Shown: one piece after another, positions 7,149 through 13,492 of the stretch
How positions within the stretch are numbered: the first letter of the stretch is position 1
How the letters are laid out: every line of letters begins with the position of its first letter
Assembly: GCA_030530045.1 (NCBI GenBank)
Contig: JAUMVS010000028.1
Location: 1 to 13,492 of the forward strand
Source of the DNA: Phoenicibacter congonensis
GTDB lineage: Bacteria > Actinomycetota > Coriobacteriia > Coriobacteriales > Eggerthellaceae
Length of the DNA stretch: 13,492 bases
Direction: 5' to 3'
Translations under genes and position numbers: made by a program
Notes under the pieces: generated by a model
The model's input: the letters and a program-made list of their open reading frames with translations, nothing else
What the model was told of the DNA's origin: nothing
The model's database searches: none

Positions 7149-8371
7149 TGGTTGACGAGAATCAAATGAATGATTTGCTAGAGATTCGTGAGTGGTGCCG
7201 AGAGCAGCTCACAATCTCAATTGATTTTTGGCTGAAAAACGGCATCGACCCAATCAATGGTGGATGCTATACATGCCTTGACCGCAAGGGCGAGATTTAT
7301 TCAACCGATAAAAGCGTTTGGATGCAGGGCCGTTGTGCGTGGACGTTTGGTTACCTCTGTAACGTTTATGGCGTTCAGCCAGAGTGGAAAAAAGCTGCTA
7401 AAAGCTGCCTTGACTTCCTTGAGGACCACTGCATTAACGACGATGCGGAAGGTCGCCTTTACTTCACAGTAACAGCAGAAGGCAAGCCACTACGTCAGAG
7501 AAGATATTGCTTTAGCGAGGGCTTTTACGCAATTGCAAACGCTGAGTATTACCAAATCACTGGTAAAAAGAAATATCTCAAACGTGCACGTCGTGCCTAC
7601 GAGATGATTTACGAGCTAAACAATGGCCTCATCAAAGACCCAACAGGTCTTGGTCCAAAAACTATTCCTTCAACTCGTCAAGGCTATGCGCTTGCCGACC
7701 CGATGATTTTCTTGAACATCATCGGAATTCTGCGCAGAGTTGACCCTGACCACACTGAAGAATATGACAAACGCGCTAAAGAATGCGTTGAGCGCATCAC
7801 TAAATTCCACTTCCATCCAGAGCTTAAATGCACACTTGAATCGGTTGATTTGGACGGCAACCCTCGTCTCGATGTGACAGAAGGTCGCGTTGTAAATCCA
7901 GGTCACGACATTGAGTGCAGCTGGTTTTTGATGGACGAGGCAAATTACCAGGGCAACGATGAGCTTCACGCAACAGCTCGCGAGATTTTCAAGAACGCAA
8001 TTGAGGCTGGCTGGGACGATGAATATCAAGGTCTTCTTTACTTCATCGACTGCCTCGGCAAGCCAACTGAGGCCTATGAGCATGACATGAAGCTTTGGTG
8101 GCCACACAACGAAATCATGATTGCTTCTTCTAAAGCCTATCGCGACACGCAGGATCCATATTTCCTCGAATGGCTCAAGAAGACAGTTGTATATTGCAAA
8201 GAGCACTTCGTTGATGATGAGTATGGTGAGTGGTACGGCTATTTGCGCCGTGACGGCCTGCCAACAATGCCTTCGACTAAGGGCTCAACCTTCAAGGGAC
8301 CTTTCCATGTCCCACGTGCTCTCATTATGACTGAGAGAGTTTTGACCGAAATTATTGGCGACGAAAACTAA
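7148..8371 (+). CDS. N-acylglucosamine 2-epimerase (AGE family)
   Basis: An (alpha/alpha)6-barrel enzyme that interconverts unphosphorylated ManNAc and GlcNAc; AGE enzymes usually need ATP as an activator. The 407 residues fit the family. Visible motifs are GGCYTCLDRKGE (38-49), WMQGRCAW (58-65) with R62, NPGHDIE (250-256) with H253, KLWWPHNE (315-322), and GPFHVPRAL (384-392) with H387. H253 and H387 fall close to the two essential His of mammalian AGE (248 and 382). Other members of this superfamily (cellobiose 2-epimerase, mannose isomerase) are less likely given the lyase upstream. This is the AGE fold, not the TIM-barrel NanE that acts on ManNAc-6-P, so I give no nanE symbol. Its ATG overlaps the lyase stop by one base, indicating translational coupling. 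Confidence 0.83.
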   Translation: MVDENQMNDLLEIREWCREQLTISIDFWLKNGIDPINGGCYTCLDRKGEIYSTDKSVWMQGRCAWTFGYLCNVYGVQPEWKKAAKSCLDFLEDHCINDDAEGRLYFTVTAEGKPLRQRRYCFSEGFYAIANAEYYQITGKKKYLKRARRAYEMIYELNNGLIKDPTGLGPKTIPSTRQGYALADPMIFLNIIGILRRVDPDHTEEYDKRAKECVERITKFHFHPELKCTLESVDLDGNPRLDVTEGRVVNPGHDIECSWFLMDEANYQGNDELHATAREIFKNAIEAGWDDEYQGLLYFIDCLGKPTEAYEHDMKLWWPHNEIMIASSKAYRDTQDPYFLEWLKKTVVYCKEHFVDDEYGEWYGYLRRDGLPTMPSTKGSTFKGPFHVPRALIMTERVLTEIIGDEN

Positions 8372-8386
8372 TAAAAAGGAAAATTA

Positions 8387-9763
8387 ATGAACTATTTAGG
8401 AATTGATTATTCAATTAAAAACACACCTGTGCTTGACGAAGATTTCATCCCATTTGGTGTGTGGATGAAGCAATTCTTGCAGGGTGCCGATGTGCCAGTT
8501 TCTGTGGCTGTTGAACGCGAAGACGGCAAAGTTTCCGTTCGCGACACTTTCATTCGTGGCGAGGAATTTGCCGAGGCAAACTACCGCTTCCTCGAGCGTT
8601 TCATTAAGTTTGAGCTCTGGAGCATTGGTGGTTTTAAGGTCTACATCAAAGGTGCTGACGACATTGCAGCTAAACTTGCTCAAGCCTACGCACCAGAAGG
8701 CGAGCGCGAGTTTGACTATGGCTTCGTAAATGACGTTTACGAGAAGGACCTTCAAATCATCGCTTGCACCGATGCCGACTTCCCAGAGGCAAACGAGGCT
8801 CCAGCTGCAATTGGCGGCCACATGGAGGGCTGCAGAATTGGCTTTGACGCTGGCGGTTCTGACCGCAAGGTTTCTGCTGTTATTGATGGTGAGAGCGTCT
8901 ATTCTGAAGAAGTCGTTTGGTATCCAAAAGTTACAGAAGATCCAACCTATCACTTCAATGAGATTGTCACTGCTTTTAAAACAGCAGCTTCAAAAATGCC
9001 TCGCGTAGACGCAATTGGCGTTTCATCTGCTGGCACTTTTGTTGGCAACTCACCAATGGTTGCTTCACTTTTCATCAAAGTTCCTCGCGACCGCCGCGAA
9101 GAAGTTAAATCAATTTATGACCGCGCTGGCAAAGAGATTGGCGATGTGCCTCTAGTTGTTGCAAACGACGGCGACGTAACTGCTCTTGCAGGCTACATGA
9201 GCACAGGTCATGGCAACATTTTGGGCATTGCAATGGGAACCAGCGAGGCAGTTGGCTACGTTAATGGCCAAGGCAATGTTTTGGGCTGGATTAACGAGCT
9301 CGCTTTTGCTCCAGTTGACCTGAGCAAAAACGCTATGCAGGACGAATGGTCTCACGACTACGGCGTTGGCTGCAAATACTTCAGCCAAGATGCCGTTATT
9401 AAACTAGCTCCAAAGGCAGGCATCGAGCTTGACTCTGAGCTCACGCCAGCTGAAAAACTCAAAGTTGTTCAAGGTCTTGCAAACGAAGGCCACGAGGGCG
9501 CACTTGATATTTTCCGTTCAATCGGTGTTTATCTTGCACACACTCTCGTTCTTTACTCTTCGTTCTACGAGATTGAAACACTTCTTGTTCTCGGTCGTGT
9601 TGCTTCAGGTGTTGGCGGTGACCTCGTAATTTCTGAGTGCAACCGCGTTCTCGAAGAGGAATATCCTGAGCTCAAAGCAAAAATCAACGTAACGCTTCCT
9701 GATGAAATGATGCGCCGCGTTGGTCAGTCGGTAGCTGCAGCTTCACTTCCAGAGGTTAAATAA
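8387..9763 (+). CDS. long ROK-like sugar kinase, probably GlcNAc/ManNAc kinase
   Basis: A kinase of the actin/Hsp70/hexokinase fold, predicted to phosphorylate the amino sugar made by the two upstream enzymes. Since the epimerase acts before phosphorylation, GlcNAc is the likely substrate. The ROK-like part starts near 150: phosphate motif FDAGGSDRK (153-161), VANDGDVTALAGY (258-270) with the presumed catalytic D261, the GTS loop at 284-286, and VLGRVASGVGGD (401-412). Two features are odd. An N-terminal region of about 145 residues precedes the kinase core. The ROK zinc motif (GHxxxx...CxCGxxGCxE) is absent; the corresponding stretch reads GWINELAFAPVDL. At 458 residues it is well above the usual 300 for ROK kinases. 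AAAAGGA (8374-8380) lies six bases before the ATG, 15 bases after the epimerase gene. The substrate is inferred from context. Confidence 0.7.
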   Translation: MNYLGIDYSIKNTPVLDEDFIPFGVWMKQFLQGADVPVSVAVEREDGKVSVRDTFIRGEEFAEANYRFLERFIKFELWSIGGFKVYIKGADDIAAKLAQAYAPEGEREFDYGFVNDVYEKDLQIIACTDADFPEANEAPAAIGGHMEGCRIGFDAGGSDRKVSAVIDGESVYSEEVVWYPKVTEDPTYHFNEIVTAFKTAASKMPRVDAIGVSSAGTFVGNSPMVASLFIKVPRDRREEVKSIYDRAGKEIGDVPLVVANDGDVTALAGYMSTGHGNILGIAMGTSEAVGYVNGQGNVLGWINELAFAPVDLSKNAMQDEWSHDYGVGCKYFSQDAVIKLAPKAGIELDSELTPAEKLKVVQGLANEGHEGALDIFRSIGVYLAHTLVLYSSFYEIETLLVLGRVASGVGGDLVISECNRVLEEEYPELKAKINVTLPDEMMRRVGQSVAAASLPEVK

Positions 9764-9783
9764 AAGCAGGTGCATTTCTTTTT

Positions 9784-10851
9784 ATGATGATTTTTAGCGC
9801 AATCGTCTCAATTGGTGTCCTCGTCTTCATTCATGAAGGAGGACACTTTTTGGCTGCGCGCGCTTTTGGCGTTCGCGTCACCGAGTTCATGTTGGGTCTC
9901 CCGGGCCCTCGCATCGGCTTCGTTGCAAAAGGGACTCGCTTTGGCGTTACTTGCATACCTCTTGGCGGTTATGCAAGAGTTTGCGGCATGACGATGGGCG
10001 ACATTCCTCCTCACACAGAAGATGTTCTAGCTTCTGTTTATGCGCGAGGCGAAGTCTTCGTCGAGCAAATCGCGCTCGACGCTGGCTGCACTGTTGATGA
10101 AGCATTTGAGTGCCTCGATGAGCTTGAGGAGTGGGGAAGTGTTGTTCCGCCAAAGAAAACTGACCAGTACAACACCTACAGAACTCCCGAGCAATTTGCC
10201 AATAAAAAGAAAGGCATCGAGAGAAAAGCGGAAGGCACGCCTCGTGAATTCGAGACTGTTGCCTCGCTTTTTGAAAGTGAATACAACCAGCAATATCGTT
10301 CCAAAAAATTCTGGCAAAAGTCAGTCATTTTGCTTGCTGGAATCACTGTAAACATTCTTTTTGCATTCCTTGCTTTCGTGCTTGTTTACTCTGTTTTGGG
10401 AATCGATGTGACCTATCAAGACGGCACGGTGCAGCATCTCGTTGTCGACCCTCTGACTGCAATCTCAGCAGGTTGTCGCTATGTTTGGCTCACTATTCAA
10501 GCAATCGTTAGCTTGTTTAACCCTGTCACAGCTGCTTCTACAGTGCAAAATTCCACAAGCATTGTCGGCATTGCGGTGCTTAGCGCCGATTATTTTGCAG
10601 CTGGCTTTTCTGACGCTTTGCTGTTCATGGCAATGATTTCTGCTTCACTTGGACTCATGAATTTAATTCCAATCCCACCACTTGATGGCGGTCATTTTAT
10701 CGTTGAGCTAATCCAGAAAATCACCGGCAAAAAAGTGCCTGAGAAGGTTTTAAACTACGTTGCAATGACAGGAGTGTTCTTGCTCCTGATGCTTTTTGTG
10801 GTTACATTAAATCAAGATATCCAGCGCTTTATTCTGGGCAACTGGAGCTAA
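9784..10851 (+). CDS. rseP: RseP-family site-2 intramembrane zinc protease, atypical
   Basis: M50 metalloprotease expected to cut membrane-anchored regulators such as anti-sigma factors within the membrane. TM1 carries the zinc site HEGGH (17-21), followed by the conserved GGYARVCGM (61-69). TM2 is at about 180-204, TM3 at about 275-296 with the second active-site motif NLIPIPPLDGGH (293-304), and TM4 at about 325-345. Two departures from E. coli RseP are visible. Only about 70 residues join TM2 and TM3, and they contain no PDZ-like sequence, where RseP normally has one or two PDZ domains. The TM1-TM2 loop, cytosolic in RseP, is about 110 residues long and includes a winged-helix-like segment (79-124: VEQIALDAG, then VDEAFECLDELEEWGSVV). 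At 355 residues it is shorter than E. coli RseP (450). Two adjacent ATGs are possible starts, and the ribosome site AGGTG is weak. It is followed directly by ispG. Confidence 0.85.
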   Translation: MMIFSAIVSIGVLVFIHEGGHFLAARAFGVRVTEFMLGLPGPRIGFVAKGTRFGVTCIPLGGYARVCGMTMGDIPPHTEDVLASVYARGEVFVEQIALDAGCTVDEAFECLDELEEWGSVVPPKKTDQYNTYRTPEQFANKKKGIERKAEGTPREFETVASLFESEYNQQYRSKKFWQKSVILLAGITVNILFAFLAFVLVYSVLGIDVTYQDGTVQHLVVDPLTAISAGCRYVWLTIQAIVSLFNPVTAASTVQNSTSIVGIAVLSADYFAAGFSDALLFMAMISASLGLMNLIPIPPLDGGHFIVELIQKITGKKVPEKVLNYVAMTGVFLLLMLFVVTLNQDIQRFILGNWS

Positions 10852-10870
10852 TCAAAAAGTGAGGGTTTTC

Positions 10871-11935
10871 GTGTCTGCAACAACTAATAAAGTAGTGCTT
10901 CGGGGAACTGGGCAAACCGTCACGATTGGCGGCGGTGCGCCTGTAGTAGTTCAAACGATGCTAAACAAAAAGCCCGATGACGTTAAAGGCAACATCGACC
11001 AGGCAAAACGTTGCATTGATGCGGGCTGTGAAGTCATTCGTTTCTCTGTTCCAAACGAAGTTGCTCTGCACACGCTTGAGTCTCTTTTAAAAGAGATTGA
11101 AATTCCAATCGTTGCCGACATTCATTTCGATGCAGAAATGGCAATTCAATCTGCAAAAGCAGGTGCAGCAAAGATCAGAATTAACCCTGGCAACATCGGC
11201 GGTCTTGAGAAGACTCGCGATGTGATTGATGTTTGCAAAGAGTGCGGTTGCGCTGTTAGAGTTGGCGTTAACGCTGGCTCTTTAGATAAAGCGATTGCTG
11301 AGCGCCAAGACATTTCTTTTGAAGAAAAGCTCTGCGAGTCGGCAATGCAATATGCAAACTTCTTGATTGATGACTGCGATTTTCATAACCTCGTTGTGAG
11401 TCTAAAAGCTCACGACGTGAATTCATGCGTTAAAGCAAACAGAATTTTTGCGAGCAAAATGCCAAATGTCCCGCTGCACATTGGCGTGACGGAAGCTGGC
11501 AGTGCTTTTCAGGGGCTCATTAAATCGGGTGCAGGCCTGGGCATTCTTCTGTCTGAAGGCATTGGTGACACACTTCGCATTTCGCTCACCGATGACCCTG
11601 AAGTTGAAGTTCGCGCTGAATGGACGCTTCTTTCCGCGCTTAATTTAAGACGCAGGGGACCAGAATTCATTAGCTGCCCAACATGCGCAAGAACTCAGGT
11701 TGATTTGATTTCAATCGTTTCAGAAATTGAAGCGAAGTTAGCCACGCTAACTAAACCAGTAAAGGTTGCAATCATGGGTTGTGTTGTAAACGGACCAGGT
11801 GAGGCGGCTGATGCTGACGTTGGTGTTGCATGTGGCAAAGGCAGCGCCGTGCTGTTCTCGCATGGTAAAATCATTAGGAAAGTTGACGAGAGTGAAATCG
11901 TTAGTTCGCTGCTCGAAGAGATTGACAAGCTCTAA
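10871..11935 (+). CDS. ispG: 4-hydroxy-3-methylbut-2-en-1-yl diphosphate synthase IspG (GcpE)
   Basis: A [4Fe-4S] enzyme of the MEP isoprenoid pathway that converts MEcPP to HMBPP. I chose GTG 10871 (354 residues): GAGGG (10861-10865) lies five bases before it. The upstream in-frame GTG at 10859 overlaps that ribosome site and would add four residues with nothing upstream to support it. The protein has the N-terminal TIM barrel (IVADIHFD, KIRINPGNIG, VRVGVNAGSL) and the C-terminal cluster domain with CPTC (C269, C272), MGC (C304) and NGPGE (E311). These four ligands are one residue away from those of E. coli IspG (C270, C273, C305, E312), so no insertion separates them, and the protein is the short bacterial form. 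It sits 19 bases after rseP, an arrangement common where dxr-rseP-ispG cluster, though dxr is not next to rseP here. Confidence 0.96.
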   Translation: MSATTNKVVLRGTGQTVTIGGGAPVVVQTMLNKKPDDVKGNIDQAKRCIDAGCEVIRFSVPNEVALHTLESLLKEIEIPIVADIHFDAEMAIQSAKAGAAKIRINPGNIGGLEKTRDVIDVCKECGCAVRVGVNAGSLDKAIAERQDISFEEKLCESAMQYANFLIDDCDFHNLVVSLKAHDVNSCVKANRIFASKMPNVPLHIGVTEAGSAFQGLIKSGAGLGILLSEGIGDTLRISLTDDPEVEVRAEWTLLSALNLRRRGPEFISCPTCARTQVDLISIVSEIEAKLATLTKPVKVAIMGCVVNGPGEAADADVGVACGKGSAVLFSHGKIIRKVDESEIVSSLLEEIDKL

Positions 11936-11980
11936 ATTCTCAGCTTTTTAGTTTCTATACATTTTGAAAGGCAAATAAAG

Positions 11981-13492
11981 ATGGCAAATTACATGTTGAT
12001 GTCGAGACTCTATGCTCCAACGCTGAAAGAGACTCCAAGCGATGCCGACATTGAGTCGCACAAACTGCTGACTCGCGGCGCATTCCTTCGCAAGACTTCT
12101 AGTGGAATTTACACTTTTTTGCCCTTGGGACAACTCGTCCTTCATAAGATTGAAAACATCATTCGCGAGGAAATGGCAGCTGCTGGCTCTCAAGAAATTT
12201 TGATGCCTGCGCTTCAGCCTGCTGAGCTTTGGAAAGAGTCGGGACGCTGGGATGATTATGGTCCTGAGCTCATGCGTTTGGTCGACCGTCACGATCACAT
12301 GTACTGCCTTGGACCAACTCACGAGGAAGTCATCACTTCTCTCATTAAAAACGAGCTGAACTCCTACAAGCAACTTCCTTGCAACCTTTACCAAATTCAG
12401 ACTAAATATCGTGACGAGATTCGTCCTCGCTTCGGTCTTCTTCGTGGCCGTGAGTTCATCATGAAAGATGCCTATTCTTTCCATGACACTCAAGAGTCGC
12501 TGCAGGAAACCTACGACGAAATGAGCCGCGCCTATGGTCGCGTTAATGACCGTTGCGGCTTGAACTGGAGAGGCGTTGAAGCTGACTCTGGTCAAATCGG
12601 CGGCAAGGTCACAACTGAGTTCATGGCGCTTGCAAATTCTGGCGAGGCAGAGCTTGTTCACTGTGAGTGCGGCTATGCTGCAAACGTCGAGGCTGGCGAG
12701 TGCATTTGCAAGGCTTGCGCTCATGAGGCCGACCACATCGAAAAGATTTCAACTCCTGGCGTTCACACAATTGAAGAGCTCAGCGAGTTCTTGCACGTTG
12801 AAGAAAACCAGACAATGAAGGCCCTTTCTGGCAAGTCGGCTGATGGCGATGTTTTCGTCCTCTTTGTTCCTGGTGATCACGAGGTAAACGAAATCAAAGC
12901 CGCAAAAGCTATTCCTGGCTTTGAAATTCTGACCGACGAAGAAATGGAAGAGCTTGGCCTGCATAAAGGCTCTATGGGTCCCGTCGGTCTTTCTGACGGA
13001 ATTAAAGTTATTGCTGACAATTCGCTTCAGCCAATTGAGCGCTGGGTTGTTGGTGCAAATGAAGAAGGTTACCACTATGTTGGTGCAAAACAGGGCGAGG
13101 ATTTCGAAGTTAGCGGTTGGGCTGACCTTTGCGTAACTAAGCCAGGCGATGAGTGCCCATGCTGCCACAAGCCTCTCGAGGGCGACCGTGGCATTGAGGT
13201 TAGCCAAGTGTTCCAGCTCGGCACTAAATATTCCGAGTCAATGAAGGCTTTCTACCTTGATGAGAAAGGCAAACAACAGCCATTCATCATGGGCTGCTAT
13301 GGCATCGGTGTGACACGCACACTTGCTGCAATTGTTGAGCAGCACTTTGACGAAAACGGCATCAAATGGCCTGTAACAGTTGCTCCTGCTCACGTTTGTG
13401 TTTTGGCAGTTGGCAAAGATGACTACATTCTGGAAGCTGCTGCAAAAATTGCTGAGGATTGTGCAAACGCTGGCCTTGAGGTTGTACTTGAC
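11981..13492 (+). CDS. proS: prolyl-tRNA synthetase ProS, 3' end beyond window
   Basis: Class II aminoacyl-tRNA synthetase that charges tRNA-Pro. The frame is open from ATG 11981 to the window edge, 504 codons of roughly 570; the stop lies outside. GAAAGG (11966-11971) precedes the start by nine bases. The catalytic core shows THEE (113-116), motif 2 from RDEIRPRF to MKDAYSF (144-167) and motif 3 around GCYGIGVTR (438-446), where C439 matches the active-site Cys of bacterial ProRS. Between motifs 2 and 3 lies the bacterial insertion (INS, about 225-400) that edits Ala-tRNA-Pro. Here it is bordered by Cys pairs CEC (228-230), CICKAC (241-246) and CPCC (392-395), which might bind zinc. The start of the anticodon-binding domain (VAPAHVCVLAVG) is visible. 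It follows ispG after 45 bases without a convincing promoter or terminator. Confidence 0.97.
   Translation, partial: MANYMLMSRLYAPTLKETPSDADIESHKLLTRGAFLRKTSSGIYTFLPLGQLVLHKIENIIREEMAAAGSQEILMPALQPAELWKESGRWDDYGPELMRLVDRHDHMYCLGPTHEEVITSLIKNELNSYKQLPCNLYQIQTKYRDEIRPRFGLLRGREFIMKDAYSFHDTQESLQETYDEMSRAYGRVNDRCGLNWRGVEADSGQIGGKVTTEFMALANSGEAELVHCECGYAANVEAGECICKACAHEADHIEKISTPGVHTIEELSEFLHVEENQTMKALSGKSADGDVFVLFVPGDHEVNEIKAAKAIPGFEILTDEEMEELGLHKGSMGPVGLSDGIKVIADNSLQPIERWVVGANEEGYHYVGAKQGEDFEVSGWADLCVTKPGDECPCCHKPLEGDRGIEVSQVFQLGTKYSESMKAFYLDEKGKQQPFIMGCYGIGVTRTLAAIVEQHFDENGIKWPVTVAPAHVCVLAVGKDDYILEAAAKIAEDCANAGLEVVLD

Noticed and set aside
7670..8953. Two - strand open frames of about 180 residues opposite the epimerase and kinase genes
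   Set aside because: They lie entirely inside well-supported + strand genes, lack ribosome sites and look like no known family.
10859..10870. GTG start for IspG at 10859
   Set aside because: It overlaps the Shine-Dalgarno sequence GAGGG that serves GTG 10871, and the four added residues are not expected at the IspG N-terminus.
11927..11949. Possible terminator after ispG: AAGCT / AGCTT with a ten-base loop and T run
   Set aside because: The stem is only 5 bp, AT-biased, and begins within the ispG stop region. It is too weak to call.
11922..11961. TTGACA within the end of ispG as a proS promoter
   Set aside because: The only TATACA-like -10 lies 28 bases downstream, far outside the usual 16-18. 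The hexamer encodes Ile-Asp-Lys of IspG.
11948..12736. 262-residue open frame on the - strand opposite proS
   Set aside because: The + strand here encodes unmistakable ProRS motifs. The antisense product has no recognisable domain and arises from codon bias.
1..13492. CRISPR arrays, insertion sequences, tRNA or rRNA genes
   Set aside because: I saw no regularly spaced repeats, transposase motifs, terminal inverted repeats or cloverleaf sequences.

Overview
This window looks like part of a chromosome from a low-to-mid GC actinobacterium, most likely a member of the Coriobacteriia (Atopobium/Lancefieldella/Olsenella-like). The reasons are a heat-shock operon with a linked HspR-type MerR regulator (an actinobacterial trait), a DnaK with the shortened Gram-positive nucleotide-binding domain, neighbouring rseP-ispG-proS genes, and base composition well below that of most actinobacteria. 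The taxonomic call is inference; no marker gene was searched.

All nine genes are on the + strand. Region 1 (1-421) is non-coding apart from the possible tail of an upstream gene. It holds a clear intrinsic terminator (62-90), an AT-rich stretch with four TAAATTTA octamers, and a strong sigma-70-type promoter (338-366) overlapped by a degenerate HAIR-like operator. Region 2 (422-6174) is the chaperone operon dnaK-grpE-hspR-clpB. It has no dnaJ, which commonly sits between grpE and hspR in actinobacteria. DnaK, with GrpE as nucleotide-exchange factor, and the ClpB disaggregase refold aggregated proteins, and HspR is the probable repressor.

Region 3 (6225-9763) is a three-gene amino-sugar cassette: a DHDPS/N-acetylneuraminate-lyase family aldolase, an N-acylglucosamine 2-epimerase (AGE) and a long ROK-like sugar kinase. 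Read in order they give sialic acid -> ManNAc -> GlcNAc -> GlcNAc-6-P, the non-phosphorylated-epimerase route known from Bacteroides rather than the NanK/NanE route of E. coli. No sialidase, transporter or nagA/nagB is in view.

Region 4 (9784-13492) holds a site-2 protease of the RseP family, ispG (MEP isoprenoid pathway) and the first 504 codons of proS (prolyl-tRNA synthetase), which runs off the window. The usual partner dxr is not next to rseP. The RseP homologue is the most unusual protein here. It appears to lack the PDZ domain between TM2 and TM3 and instead carries a winged-helix-like segment in the cytosolic loop between TM1 and TM2.

Gene spacing is 50 bases or less from dnaK onward, and I saw no convincing terminator after position 90. 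Much or all of the window could therefore be read through from the dnaK promoter, although internal promoters cannot be excluded by eye.
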